A stretch of 34,293 nucleotides of DNA. Source: Vicinamibacterales bacterium (GTDB lineage: Bacteria > Acidobacteriota > Vicinamibacteria > Vicinamibacterales > CAVVIG01). The DNA lies in contig JANWLS010000183.1 in the NCBI GenBank assembly GCA_025450765.1, forward strand, positions 1 to 34,293, in the 5' to 3' direction. The notes under the pieces are model-generated. The model was given only the letters and a program-made list of their open reading frames with translations, searched no databases and had not been told where the DNA came from. The position numbers and the translations under genes were made by a program. How positions within the stretch are numbered: the first letter of the stretch is position 1; every line of letters starts with the position of its first letter. This document shows positions 7,792-15,535 of this stretch, piece by piece.

Positions 7792-8451
7792 ATGGAGATT
7801 TATCTCATTCCCCTCGGCTCCGGCTACGGCTTGTACGCGGAGGCGCCGGCACCCACGGCGCCGCGGGTCGAACCGGCCAAGCGCGGGATGATGGGCCGCG
7901 TGGCCGATCGCGGACGTGCGTGGGTGGCCTCGCTCGAACACGAAGACCCGCAGGCACGCGGCGACGGCGGCTGGCGCTCGCGCTTCCGCCACTGGGCGGC
8001 CGGGCGCGTGCGCGAACAACGCGTGCTCTGGCAGTTGCGCGGCGAGCAGACGGTCACGATCGTCGCGGCGGCCGACTGCCCGGATCGGCAGGCCATCGAC
8101 ATCGTGCAGCGGCTCCTCAAGCGCGATGCGGAGCGGCACGGCCGCTGGATCGCCATCGATGCCGCCGGGCTCATCGGCTCGGCCGTGTTCATGCTGCTGC
8201 CCGGACCGAACGTGGTGGCCTACTACTTCGCGCTCAGCCTCGGCGGTCACGTCCTCTCGTGGAAAGGGGCGCGCCACGCGCGACAGCGCATCTGCTGGCA
8301 GGTCCGTCAGGACGAGGCGCTCGCCGATTTGCGGCAGGCGATCGGGGCGCCTGCCGATGAGCGCGATCGGCGCGTGCACGCGATTGCGGATCGGCTCCAT
8401 CTTCCCAGTCTGCCGGGGTATCTCGCGCGCGCCGGATCGCGAAGCGCCTGA
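7792..8451 (+). CDS. Mitochondrial K+-H+ exchange-related family protein
   Basis: A 219-residue protein starting MEIYLIPLGSGYGLYAE, which resembles the opening of the K+-H+ exchange-related family (Mit_KHE1). The second half has a basic helix (RLLKRDAERHGRWIAIDAAG) leading to one or two hydrophobic segments around LLPGPNVVAYYFALSLGGH, then a charged tail with AR and ER repeats. The family is linked to potassium/proton homeostasis in yeast mitochondria; the bacterial role is unknown. The ATG at 7792 is preferred to the track's 7171, which runs antisense through the hydrolase gene. I am moderately sure of the family and do not claim transport activity. Confidence 0.7.
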   Translation: MEIYLIPLGSGYGLYAEAPAPTAPRVEPAKRGMMGRVADRGRAWVASLEHEDPQARGDGGWRSRFRHWAAGRVREQRVLWQLRGEQTVTIVAAADCPDRQAIDIVQRLLKRDAERHGRWIAIDAAGLIGSAVFMLLPGPNVVAYYFALSLGGHVLSWKGARHARQRICWQVRQDEALADLRQAIGAPADERDRRVHAIADRLHLPSLPGYLARAGSRSA

Positions 8452-8470
8452 AATCAGGCCCGGAAACGCG

Positions 8471-8479
8471 TGATATACT
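8471..8479 (+). promoter_or_regulatory. Extended -10 promoter element upstream of lpxD
   Basis: TGATATACT is a TGN extended -10 joined to TATACT, a 5/6 match to TATAAT. Transcription would start near 8486 and give a leader of about 10 bases. No convincing -35 is visible, as expected for an extended -10 promoter. It lies 19 bp after the stop of the preceding gene. Confidence 0.5.
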
Positions 8480-8495
8480 TCCGCCACCGCAGGTG

Positions 8496-9542
8496 ATGCA
8501 ACTCGGGGACATCGCACAGCGCCTGGACTGCCGACTCGATGGCGATGGCCAGGCGGAGGTTTTTCGTGTCGCCGGCATCGAGCAGGCCGGACCGGGCGAC
8601 CTGACCTTTCTCGCCAACGGCCGCTACCTCGGGATGCTGGCGCGCACGAAGGCCACGGCGATCATCCTGCGGGATACGGACCCGCCGGCGCCCTGCGCGA
8701 CGCTGCGCACCGGTCATCCATACCTGGCGTTCGCCGAAGCGCTGCGCCTGTTCGTCGAACCGAGTCATCCCGCCCCCGGAATCGATCCTCTCAGTTCCAT
8801 TGCGCCGGATGCCGAGATCGGGGCTGGCGTGTCCGTCGGTCCCTTCGTCGTGATCGGCGCCCACGCCCGCATCGGCGCTGGATCGGTGCTGTATCCGAAC
8901 GTGGTGGTCGGGGTGGGCGCGGCGATCGGCCGCGACTGCATCATCCACGCGAACGTCTCGATCCGCGAGCGCGTCATCCTCGGCGATCGCGTCATCATCC
9001 AGAACGGCGCCGTGATCGGCGGCGACGGATACGGTTTCGTGAAGCGCGCCGACGGCAGCTATCTCAAAATCCCGCAGACGGCCGACGTCGTCCTCGAAGA
9101 TGACGTGGAGGTCGGGGCGAACACGACGATCGATCGACCGGCAGTGGGCGAGACGCGGATCAAGCAGGGCGCGAAGATCGACAACCTGGTGCAGATCGCG
9201 CACGGCGTCGTCATCGGCCGCCACACGCTGCTGGCGGCGCAGGTCGGCGTGGCGGGCAGCACCGCCATTGGCGACAGCGTCACGCTGGCCGGCCAGGTCG
9301 GCGTCGCCGGACATCTCGAGATTGGTGCCGGGACGATCGCGACGGCGCAGACCGGCATCCCCAATTCCCTCGACGAGCGGTCGTTCGTCTCCGGCTACCC
9401 GGCCATCGGCAACCGCGAGTGGCTCAAGTCCTCCGCCGTCTTCCGGAAGCTGCCGGCGCTGCGCAAGCAGGTGAGCGAGCTCGAGCGGCGCATCGCCGAG
9501 CTCGAGGCACGGCTCGCCGCCGTCGGCCACGACGATCGATGA
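8496..9542 (+). CDS. lpxD: UDP-3-O-acylglucosamine N-acyltransferase
   Basis: A 348-residue enzyme of lipid A biosynthesis that adds the second 3-hydroxyacyl chain from acyl-ACP to UDP-3-O-acyl-glucosamine. The N-terminal uridine-binding domain (LGDIAQRLDC; GDLTFLAN) precedes a left-handed beta-helix of hexapeptide repeats (for example IAPDAEIGAGVSVGPFVVIG). The catalytic-His region NLVQIAHGVVIGRHTLLAAQ and a C-terminal helix follow. ATG 8496 fits family starts; GTG 8493 is possible. Unlike many genomes it is not beside fabZ or lpxA, but lpxB lies 5 kb downstream on the same strand. The stop overlaps the next gene's ATG. Confidence 0.95.
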   Translation: MQLGDIAQRLDCRLDGDGQAEVFRVAGIEQAGPGDLTFLANGRYLGMLARTKATAIILRDTDPPAPCATLRTGHPYLAFAEALRLFVEPSHPAPGIDPLSSIAPDAEIGAGVSVGPFVVIGAHARIGAGSVLYPNVVVGVGAAIGRDCIIHANVSIRERVILGDRVIIQNGAVIGGDGYGFVKRADGSYLKIPQTADVVLEDDVEVGANTTIDRPAVGETRIKQGAKIDNLVQIAHGVVIGRHTLLAAQVGVAGSTAIGDSVTLAGQVGVAGHLEIGAGTIATAQTGIPNSLDERSFVSGYPAIGNREWLKSSAVFRKLPALRKQVSELERRIAELEARLAAVGHDDR

Positions 9543-10348
9543 AACAACTATTGATGGTGGCTGCCCTGGGCGCGCTGATGCTGTGCCCCTCGGCGGCACG
9601 CGCCCAGACGTCCCTGGCGAAGCCCGTGACCCCGTCGGCGCCCTCCCCCGGATTCTTCACCAACTACACCTTCCACATGGACGCGGCGTCGCTGTCGGGT
9701 GGCGACGATACGGCCGAGGCCTTCGACTGGGACGCCAACTTCGGCGGCGACCTGGACCTGATCGACTATGGGGCGGGCCGGCTGAACTTTCTCGCCAACT
9801 ACCAGGTGGTGCTCGGCAATCAGCTGCGCGTCTTCGATCCCAACCAGGGCAATTACACGCTCGAGTTCTCCTCGTCGCTTCGCGTCGGCCGCACGGAATT
9901 CGCGGGCGTCTTCCACCACATCTCCCGGCACCTGAGCGACCGGCCGAAGGCGTTCGCGATTGCCTGGAACGAAGCGGCGCTGCGGGTCTCGCGGCCGCTC
10001 GACGCCGGCCGGTGGCATGCGACGCTTCAGGCGGACCTCGGCCGGATGACCGAGCGCGCCTTCGTCGATTACGTATGGCAGGCGGAAGGCGACGCGACCG
10101 CGCGGTACGACATCAACGCCCATGTGGCGGCTGTGTTCGCGGGCAGCGTCACCACCATCGGCACGGACGCCGCCGTGGCCGGCCGCGGGCGGCTCACAGG
10201 CGGCCGTGGCGAGGCGGGCGTACTGCTCTCCGGCACGCGCGGTGCGCTCGAGCTCTTTGCCGCGGTCGACCGCCGCATCGACGCCGACCCGATCGACCGT
10301 CAGATCCGCACGTTCGGGCTCCTGGGATTCAAGCTGCTGAGCAAGTAG
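9539..10348 (+). CDS. Predicted outer-membrane beta-barrel-type protein
   Basis: A 269-residue exported protein. The signal peptide (MKQLLMVAALGALMLCPSAA) ends near ARA-QT. The mature part is rich in alternating hydrophobic/polar strands (LNFLANYQVVLG, LEFSSSLRVGRTEFAGVFHH, FGLLGFKLLSK) with an aromatic or hydrophobic last strand, as in small outer-membrane barrels. I know no named family. The ATG overlaps the lpxD stop by 4 bp, so it is coupled to lipid A synthesis in expression. A link to envelope assembly is inference only. Confidence 0.7.
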   Translation: MKQLLMVAALGALMLCPSAARAQTSLAKPVTPSAPSPGFFTNYTFHMDAASLSGGDDTAEAFDWDANFGGDLDLIDYGAGRLNFLANYQVVLGNQLRVFDPNQGNYTLEFSSSLRVGRTEFAGVFHHISRHLSDRPKAFAIAWNEAALRVSRPLDAGRWHATLQADLGRMTERAFVDYVWQAEGDATARYDINAHVAAVFAGSVTTIGTDAAVAGRGRLTGGRGEAGVLLSGTRGALELFAAVDRRIDADPIDRQIRTFGLLGFKLLSK

Positions 10349-10374
10349 GGCCTGACGGGCGGCGCGATTCTTTG

Positions 10375-10383
10375 TGCCATAAT
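10375..10383 (+). promoter_or_regulatory. Candidate extended -10 for the M16 peptidase operon
   Basis: TGCCATAAT combines TGN with CATAAT (5/6 to TATAAT). The predicted start site near 10390 leaves a leader of about 7 bases before the ATG at 10397. The surrounding 48-bp gap is otherwise featureless. Confidence 0.45.
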
Positions 10384-10396
10384 CGAATTCATCTTC

Positions 10397-11818
10397 ATGC
10401 AGGCCCGCCTTGCTCCGCGCCGCGCGTGGCCGTTGCGTCTGGTCGCTGCGGCTGCCTGTGCCACCCTGATCGCCGCCGGGCTTGCGCCGCACGTCTGGGC
10501 GATGGTCCGTCCGCCCAGGCTCGTCTACCAGCTGACGAAGCTTCCCAACGGGCTCACGGTCGTGCTGTCGGAGGATCATTCGACGCCGATCGTCAACGTC
10601 CAGGTCTGGTATCACGTCGGTTCGCGCGATGAACGGCCGGGGCGCACCGGGTTCGCCCACCTGTTCGAGCACCTCATGTTCAAGGGCTCCGAGAACGTCG
10701 AGCCCGAGCAGCACACCTCCATCATTTCCAGCATCGGCGGCCGCAGCAACGCGTACACGCAGCAGGACGTCACCGTCTTCTGGGAGACGGTGCCCTCGCA
10801 GTATCTGCCGCTCGCGCTCTGGCTCGAAGCCGATCGGATGGCCACGCTCCGGATCGACAAGGACACCTTCACCCGCGAGCGCGCGGTCGTGAAGGAGGAG
10901 CGCCGGATGCGCGTCGACAACCAGCCCTACGGCAATCTCTCCGAGCTGATTTACGACCAGGCCTACACGACACATCCCTACAAGCATCCGACGATCGGCA
11001 GCATGGCCGATCTCGACGCCGCCACCGTGGACGATGTGCTGGACTTCTATCACACGTACTACGTGCCCTCGAACGCGACGCTCGTGATCGTGGGGGACTT
11101 CGACAGCAAGCAGGCGCTGGATCTCATCACCAACACGCTCGGCCGCGTGCCGGCCGCCGCAAAGCCGCTCGTGCGCGACATTCCGAAGGAGCCGCCGCAG
11201 ACGAAAGAGAAGCGGGTCACGCTGCACGAGGACTGGCCGCTGCCGGTGGCCGTCGTCGCCTACCACATCACCTACGACGGCGATCCGGATTCCTATCCGC
11301 TGCACATCATTTCGAAGGTGCTCTCGGACGGCGACAGCTCGCGCATCTACCAGGACCTCGTCTACAAGAAGCAGATTGCGCTGGCGGCTTTCGGCGGCGG
11401 CGAGATCATGGAGGACCCGAGCCTCTTCTACGGGGTGGCAGTCGTCAAGCCGGGGCACACGGTCGAAGAGGCGACGCAGGCGCTCATCGACGAGTTCGAG
11501 CGCCTCAAGACCGACGGGATCACCGAGCACGAGCTCGAGCGGGCGAAGAACCAGTTCGCGCGCGACTACATCCTGGGGCGCGAGTCCGACCAGCAGAAGG
11601 CCGATCAGCTCGCGCACGCCGTCGTCATCCACAACGACATCACGACGGCCGACGGCGAGTTCGACATCTTTCAACACGTGACGACCGCTGACGTGCAGCG
11701 CGTCGCCCGCAAGTTCTTCACCGAGCAGAATCGCCTGGTGATGACCGTGCTGCCGTCAAGTGTGCCGAGCGCGCCTCCCGGCCCGACGCCGCGTGCGCAC
11801 CCGGGCGGGCTGCGATGA
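10397..11818 (+). CDS. Secreted zinc peptidase, M16 family (active subunit)
   Basis: A 473-residue insulinase/pitrilysin-family peptidase. A basic N-terminus and hydrophobic segment (residues ~10-36) look like a signal peptide or anchor. The inverted zinc motif HLFEH is at residues 88-92, with the third ligand probably Glu167 in ERAVVKEERR, so the site is intact. The second M16 half-domain (about 230-470) contains the FGGGEIMEDPSLFYG segment. The next gene overlaps by 4 bp and encodes an M16 protein lacking the zinc motif. Such active/inactive pairs form heterodimeric clamshell peptidases in other bacteria. The substrate is unknown; periplasmic peptide degradation is likely. Confidence 0.92.
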   Translation: MQARLAPRRAWPLRLVAAAACATLIAAGLAPHVWAMVRPPRLVYQLTKLPNGLTVVLSEDHSTPIVNVQVWYHVGSRDERPGRTGFAHLFEHLMFKGSENVEPEQHTSIISSIGGRSNAYTQQDVTVFWETVPSQYLPLALWLEADRMATLRIDKDTFTRERAVVKEERRMRVDNQPYGNLSELIYDQAYTTHPYKHPTIGSMADLDAATVDDVLDFYHTYYVPSNATLVIVGDFDSKQALDLITNTLGRVPAAAKPLVRDIPKEPPQTKEKRVTLHEDWPLPVAVVAYHITYDGDPDSYPLHIISKVLSDGDSSRIYQDLVYKKQIALAAFGGGEIMEDPSLFYGVAVVKPGHTVEEATQALIDEFERLKTDGITEHELERAKNQFARDYILGRESDQQKADQLAHAVVIHNDITTADGEFDIFQHVTTADVQRVARKFFTEQNRLVMTVLPSSVPSAPPGPTPRAHPGGLR

Positions 11819-14259
11819 GGCGGCGACCCTCGATGGTCGTCGTGGCCGTGCTCTGCGCGCTGGCGCTCGCCTGGCCGGTTGGGGCGCAAACGCGCGACCT
11901 GCAGGGCGATGTCATCGGGTGGCCGTCGAGCAATCCGCCGCCGCCGCTGCCTGCGCACGACGTGCCGTTTCCGCCCTACGAGGTTCGGACGTTTCCCAAC
12001 GGCCTGCAGGTCGTCGTCGTGCAGCAGCACGAGGAGCCGGCGGTGTCGATGCGGTTGATCGTGCGCGCCGGCAGCGCGCAGGACCCCGCCGGCAAGACGG
12101 GGCTGGCGAATCTCGCCGCGTCGCTGCTCGACCAGGGGACGACCACGAAGAGCGCCGAGCAGATTGCTGATGCCGTCGATTCGATCGGGGGGAACATCGA
12201 CACCGGATCGGGCATCGACCTCACGTACGCCGGCGTGCTGGTGATGAAGGACAGCTTCGACTTCGCGATGAACCTGCTGTCCGATCTCGTGCGGCACCCG
12301 GCGTTTGCACAGACCGAGGTCGACCGGCAGAAATCGCAGCTGCTCGCCGGCCTGCGCGTCAGCCGCGACGATCCGTCCTATATCGCCGACGCCGTGTTCA
12401 ATCGCCTCGTGTACGGCTCTCATCCCTACGGGCAGCCGCAGGAGGGGACGCCGGACACGATCTCGCGGCTCACGCACGACGATTTCCAGGCGTTTCACGA
12501 CGAATACTTCGTTCCGAACAACAGCATTCTCGCGATTGTCGGCGACGTCATGCCGGCCGACGCGTTCGCGGCGGCCGAGCGGGTCTTCGGTGGATGGGAA
12601 CGCCACGACGTCCCCACGACGACCTATGCCAAGCCGCCGGATCCGGAGAGCCGCGTCATCATCGTCAACAAGCCTGATGCCGTGCAGACGGAGATCCGCG
12701 TCGGCAACATCGGCACGGCCCGGAAGGTCGACGACTACATGGCGCTCAACCTCGCTATCCGGGTACTCGGCGGCGAGGGGAGCGATCGGCTCCAACAGGT
12801 CCTGCGCACGGAACGCGGGCTGACCTACGGCGCGCAGGCCGACCTCGACTCCTACCAGCTCACCGGCGACATCGAGGCGCAGACGAACACGCGCTCGGCC
12901 GCCACCGCCGAAGTGCTCCGGCTCATGGTCAACGAGTTCTGGCGCCTTCAGCAGGAGCCGGTTGGACGCGGCGAGCTGCGCGCCGCCAAGGACTACATGA
13001 TCGGCAGCTTTCCGCTGACGATCGAGACGCCGGAGCAGATCGCGCTGCAGGTGCTGAATGCGCTCTTCTACCAGCTGCCGCTCGAGCAGCTGCAGACGTT
13101 CCGGCAGCGCGTGGAGGCGGTGACGCCGGAGGATATTCAGCGTGTCGCGCGCTCGTACCTGAAGCCGGGTGACCTGTCGGTGGTGCTCGTCGGCAACGCC
13201 TCGGCCTTCATCGACGACCTGAAGAGCGCCGGGTTCGCACACTACGACGTCATCAACCTGCCGGACCTCGACCTGGCGAGCCCCGATCTGAAGCGAGCGT
13301 CCTCACCCGGGGCTCCGCCCCGGACCCCGGCTCACTCCACTGCGCCCTTCGGCGAGGCTCACGGCGCCCCGAGCGCTCATCGAGGGACGCTCGCGCGTCG
13401 TCGCTCGCTCCACTCCGTGAGCGGGCGCGCTGTGCGGGCCCTTGGCCCCGCCGTACAGCCGGTCGCGTTTCGTGCAGCGGCGTACTCACCCGTAGGGGCG
13501 GCTCCTCGTGGCCGCCCGCAGGATGAGGGTGCCGCCCACCGCGTTACGCCGACGCCTGAGGAACAGAACCGCGGGCAGGCCGTGGTCGCCCAGGCCGTGT
13601 CCGCGAAGGCGAAGGGCGGGCTCGCGGCGCTGAAGAACATCCATACCGTGGTCGCCAACGCCACGACCACCGTGATGACGCCGCGCGGCCCGATGCCGAC
13701 GAAGACGAAGACGACCATCGAATATCCCGACCGGTTCTGCGTCGAGGCGACGCTGCCCGAAGGGACGGTTGTCCAGGTCTACGACGCGGGGCGCGCGTGG
13801 ATGAAGGGACCGCAGGGGGTTCGCGACGCGTCGCCGCCGATGACGCAGAGCTTTCGCGAGAGCGTGCAGCACGACATCATCCATCTCCTCGTCGGTGCGG
13901 CATCGGGCACGCTGCTCGCCCGGGGCCTGCCGGACGTGAAGGACGCCGACGGCCGCCTGCAGCACGCGGTTGAGCTGTCATCGGACGCGATGGGGCCCGT
14001 CACCTTGTATGTGGACGCGCGCAGCGGCGCCATCACGCGCGAAACCTACGCCAGCGCGGACGAGCCCGGCAGCACGCTCACCGCCGAAACCTTCTCCGAC
14101 TACCGCAGCGTCGACGGCATCCAGGTCGCCTTCAGGGCGGCCGTCCGGCATGGCAGCGTCACGCTGGTCGAACGCACGGTCACCTCCATCAACTGGAACG
14201 CGCCGGTGGACGAAGCGCTGTTCAAGCGCCCTGCTGGCGAATCGAGAATTGAGAATTGA
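11815..14259 (+). CDS. Inactive M16 partner fused to a C-terminal LolA/LolB-like domain
   Basis: An 814-residue exported protein (signal peptide ending VGAQT). Residues ~40-490 are an M16 peptidase homologue in which the HxxEH position reads NLAASL, so it cannot bind catalytic zinc. It retains an R/Y element (ERGLTYGAQ), which in M16 heterodimers is supplied by the non-catalytic subunit. Residues ~495-570 are a low-complexity Pro/Ala/Arg linker encoded by repeat-like DNA. Residues ~578-812 form a separate beta-rich domain (TTIEYPDRFCVEATLPEG; GPVTLYVDARSGAITRETY) resembling LolA/LolB-fold or outer-membrane lipoprotein-sorting domains. The last codons, RIEN-stop, lie in a heptamer repeat. The M16 part is confident; the C-terminal fold is tentative. 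Confidence 0.85.
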   Translation: MRRRPSMVVVAVLCALALAWPVGAQTRDLQGDVIGWPSSNPPPPLPAHDVPFPPYEVRTFPNGLQVVVVQQHEEPAVSMRLIVRAGSAQDPAGKTGLANLAASLLDQGTTTKSAEQIADAVDSIGGNIDTGSGIDLTYAGVLVMKDSFDFAMNLLSDLVRHPAFAQTEVDRQKSQLLAGLRVSRDDPSYIADAVFNRLVYGSHPYGQPQEGTPDTISRLTHDDFQAFHDEYFVPNNSILAIVGDVMPADAFAAAERVFGGWERHDVPTTTYAKPPDPESRVIIVNKPDAVQTEIRVGNIGTARKVDDYMALNLAIRVLGGEGSDRLQQVLRTERGLTYGAQADLDSYQLTGDIEAQTNTRSAATAEVLRLMVNEFWRLQQEPVGRGELRAAKDYMIGSFPLTIETPEQIALQVLNALFYQLPLEQLQTFRQRVEAVTPEDIQRVARSYLKPGDLSVVLVGNASAFIDDLKSAGFAHYDVINLPDLDLASPDLKRASSPGAPPRTPAHSTAPFGEAHGAPSAHRGTLARRRSLHSVSGRAVRALGPAVQPVAFRAAAYSPVGAAPRGRPQDEGAAHRVTPTPEEQNRGQAVVAQAVSAKAKGGLAALKNIHTVVANATTTVMTPRGPMPTKTKTTIEYPDRFCVEATLPEGTVVQVYDAGRAWMKGPQGVRDASPPMTQSFRESVQHDIIHLLVGAASGTLLARGLPDVKDADGRLQHAVELSSDAMGPVTLYVDARSGAITRETYASADEPGSTLTAETFSDYRSVDGIQVAFRAAVRHGSVTLVERTVTSINWNAPVDEALFKRPAGESRIEN
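13301..13517. repeat. Hairpin-rich repeat-like DNA read in frame as a protein linker
   Basis: This stretch resembles intergenic palindromic repeats rather than coding DNA. It opens with the perfect hairpin CCGGGGC-TCC-GCCCCGG (13307-13323) and ends with GGGCGGC-TCCTCGTG-GCCGCCC (13496-13517). Between them are GCTC/CACTCC-type motifs. It is translated as a Pro/Ala/Arg/His-rich linker with no fold signature between two recognisable domains. The boundaries are approximate. Confidence 0.6.
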
Positions 14260-14310
14260 GAATGCAGAAATTTTCTCAATTCTGAATTCTGAACTCTGAA
14301 TTCTCAATTG
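14244..14310. repeat. AT-rich heptamer repeat in inverted arrangement upstream of lpxB
   Basis: On the left there are four 7-bp units (GAGAATT, GAGAATT, GAGAATG, CAGAAAT; 14244-14271). On the right there are five exactly phased units (CTCAATT, CTGAATT, CTGAACT, CTGAATT, CTCAATT; 14275-14309). The right units are roughly the complement of the left ones. They give a perfect 11-bp inverted repeat, AGAATTGAGAA (14252-14262) with TTCTCAATTCT (14273-14283), around a 10-base loop. The TGA of the upstream gene and a possible TTG start of lpxB lie within the array. AT content is far above the flanks. Confidence 0.85.
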
Positions 14311-15486
14311 ACACCATCAGTGAACGTGATGCTCTCGTGCGGCGAGGCGTCCGGTGATCTTTACGCCGGCGCGCTGGCCGAGGCGCTGCGCGCGCGCGAG
14401 CCGCAGGTCGCTCTCTTCGGGTTCGGCGGCCCGCGATTCGCCGCAGCCGGCGGACGGCTGGTCGGCGACTTCCGCGGCTTCAGCGTCACTGGTCTCACCG
14501 AAGCGGTTGCCACGATCCCGCGCTACTACCGGATGTATCGCCGGCTGGTGGCCGCGGCGCGCGCCGAGCGGCCCGACGTCTTCGTCGCCATCGACCTGCC
14601 CGACTTCAATTTCAGGCTGGCGAAGGCGATTGGCCGGCTCGGGATCCCGGTCGTCTACTACATCAGCCCGCAACTCTGGGCCTGGCGCGCCGGCCGCATG
14701 AAGACGATGAAGCGGATCGCCGACCAGGTGCTGGTGATCTTCCCGTTCGAGCAGTCGATCTACGAGCACGCCGGGGTGCCGGTCGCCTTCGTCGGACATC
14801 CCCTCGTGGACCTGGCCCGCGCGCGGGAGCCGCGCGAGGTCTTCCTGGCTCGCCTCGGTCTCGCTGCCACCGCGCCAACCGTCGCGCTGCTCCCCGGCAG
14901 CCGGACGAACGAAGTCGGCGCCATCCTGCCGACATTGGTCGAGGCCACCAAAATCATCTGCGCCAGCCTGCCGCGCGCGCAGTTCGTCGTCGCACGCGCC
15001 CCCGGTCTGCACGACCAGCTGTTTGCGCCGCTCCGATCGTTGGCGGCTCCCACCCGAGCGCTCGTCGAAGGCCATGCGGACGACGTGCTCGCCGCGGCGG
15101 ACGTCGTGCTGACCGCCTCGGGCACCGCCACCGTGCAGGCGGCGCTGCACGGCACGCCGATGGTCGTGGTCTACCGTCTGTCGCCGCTGACCTATCGCCT
15201 GGGCAAGCCGTTCGTCCGCGTCAGCACCTACGCGATGGTGAACCTGGTGGCCGGCGAGCGCATCGTCCCGGAACTGATCCAGGAGGCGTTTACGCCCGAG
15301 GCCGTGGCGCGCGAGGCGCTCGCGCTGCTCACCGACCGCGATCGCCGCGCCGCGATGCGTCAGGGGCTCGCCGACGTGCGTCGCCGGCTCGGGTCGTCCG
15401 GGGCGAGCGACCGGGCTGCCGCGGCCATTCTGCAGGTCGTACGGGACCGGCGCGCCGCGACGCCCGGATCGCAGGCGGCATGTTAG
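14308..15486 (+). CDS. lpxB: Lipid-A-disaccharide synthase
   Basis: A 392-residue GT19 glycosyltransferase that joins UDP-2,3-diacylglucosamine and lipid X to form lipid A disaccharide at the inner membrane. Diagnostic features are [92 protein letters not shown] and [16 protein letters not shown]. The start is uncertain. TTG 14308 is contributed by the last unit of the heptamer repeat, while GTG 14320 would give [13 protein letters not shown], closer to the usual family length. No Shine-Dalgarno sequence is evident for either. The gene is isolated from the usual lpxA-lpxB cluster. Confidence 0.95.
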   Translation: MTPSVNVMLSCGEASGDLYAGALAEALRAREPQVALFGFGGPRFAAAGGRLVGDFRGFSVTGLTEAVATIPRYYRMYRRLVAAARAERPDVFVAIDLPDFNFRLAKAIGRLGIPVVYYISPQLWAWRAGRMKTMKRIADQVLVIFPFEQSIYEHAGVPVAFVGHPLVDLARAREPREVFLARLGLAATAPTVALLPGSRTNEVGAILPTLVEATKIICASLPRAQFVVARAPGLHDQLFAPLRSLAAPTRALVEGHADDVLAAADVVLTASGTATVQAALHGTPMVVVYRLSPLTYRLGKPFVRVSTYAMVNLVAGERIVPELIQEAFTPEAVAREALALLTDRDRRAAMRQGLADVRRRLGSSGASDRAAAAILQVVRDRRAATPGSQAAC

Positions 15487-15489
15487 GAT
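15481..15489 (+). promoter_or_regulatory. Candidate extended -10 for acnA
   Basis: TGTTAGGAT (TGN plus TAGGAT) overlaps the lpxB stop codon and lies 47 bp before the acnA ATG. The predicted leader is about 40 bases. No clear -35 is seen. Confidence 0.35.
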
Positions 15490-15535
15490 CGGCTGTTCCC
15501 CCCTCGCCGGGTGCGAGGGACACCAGAGGCCACGC

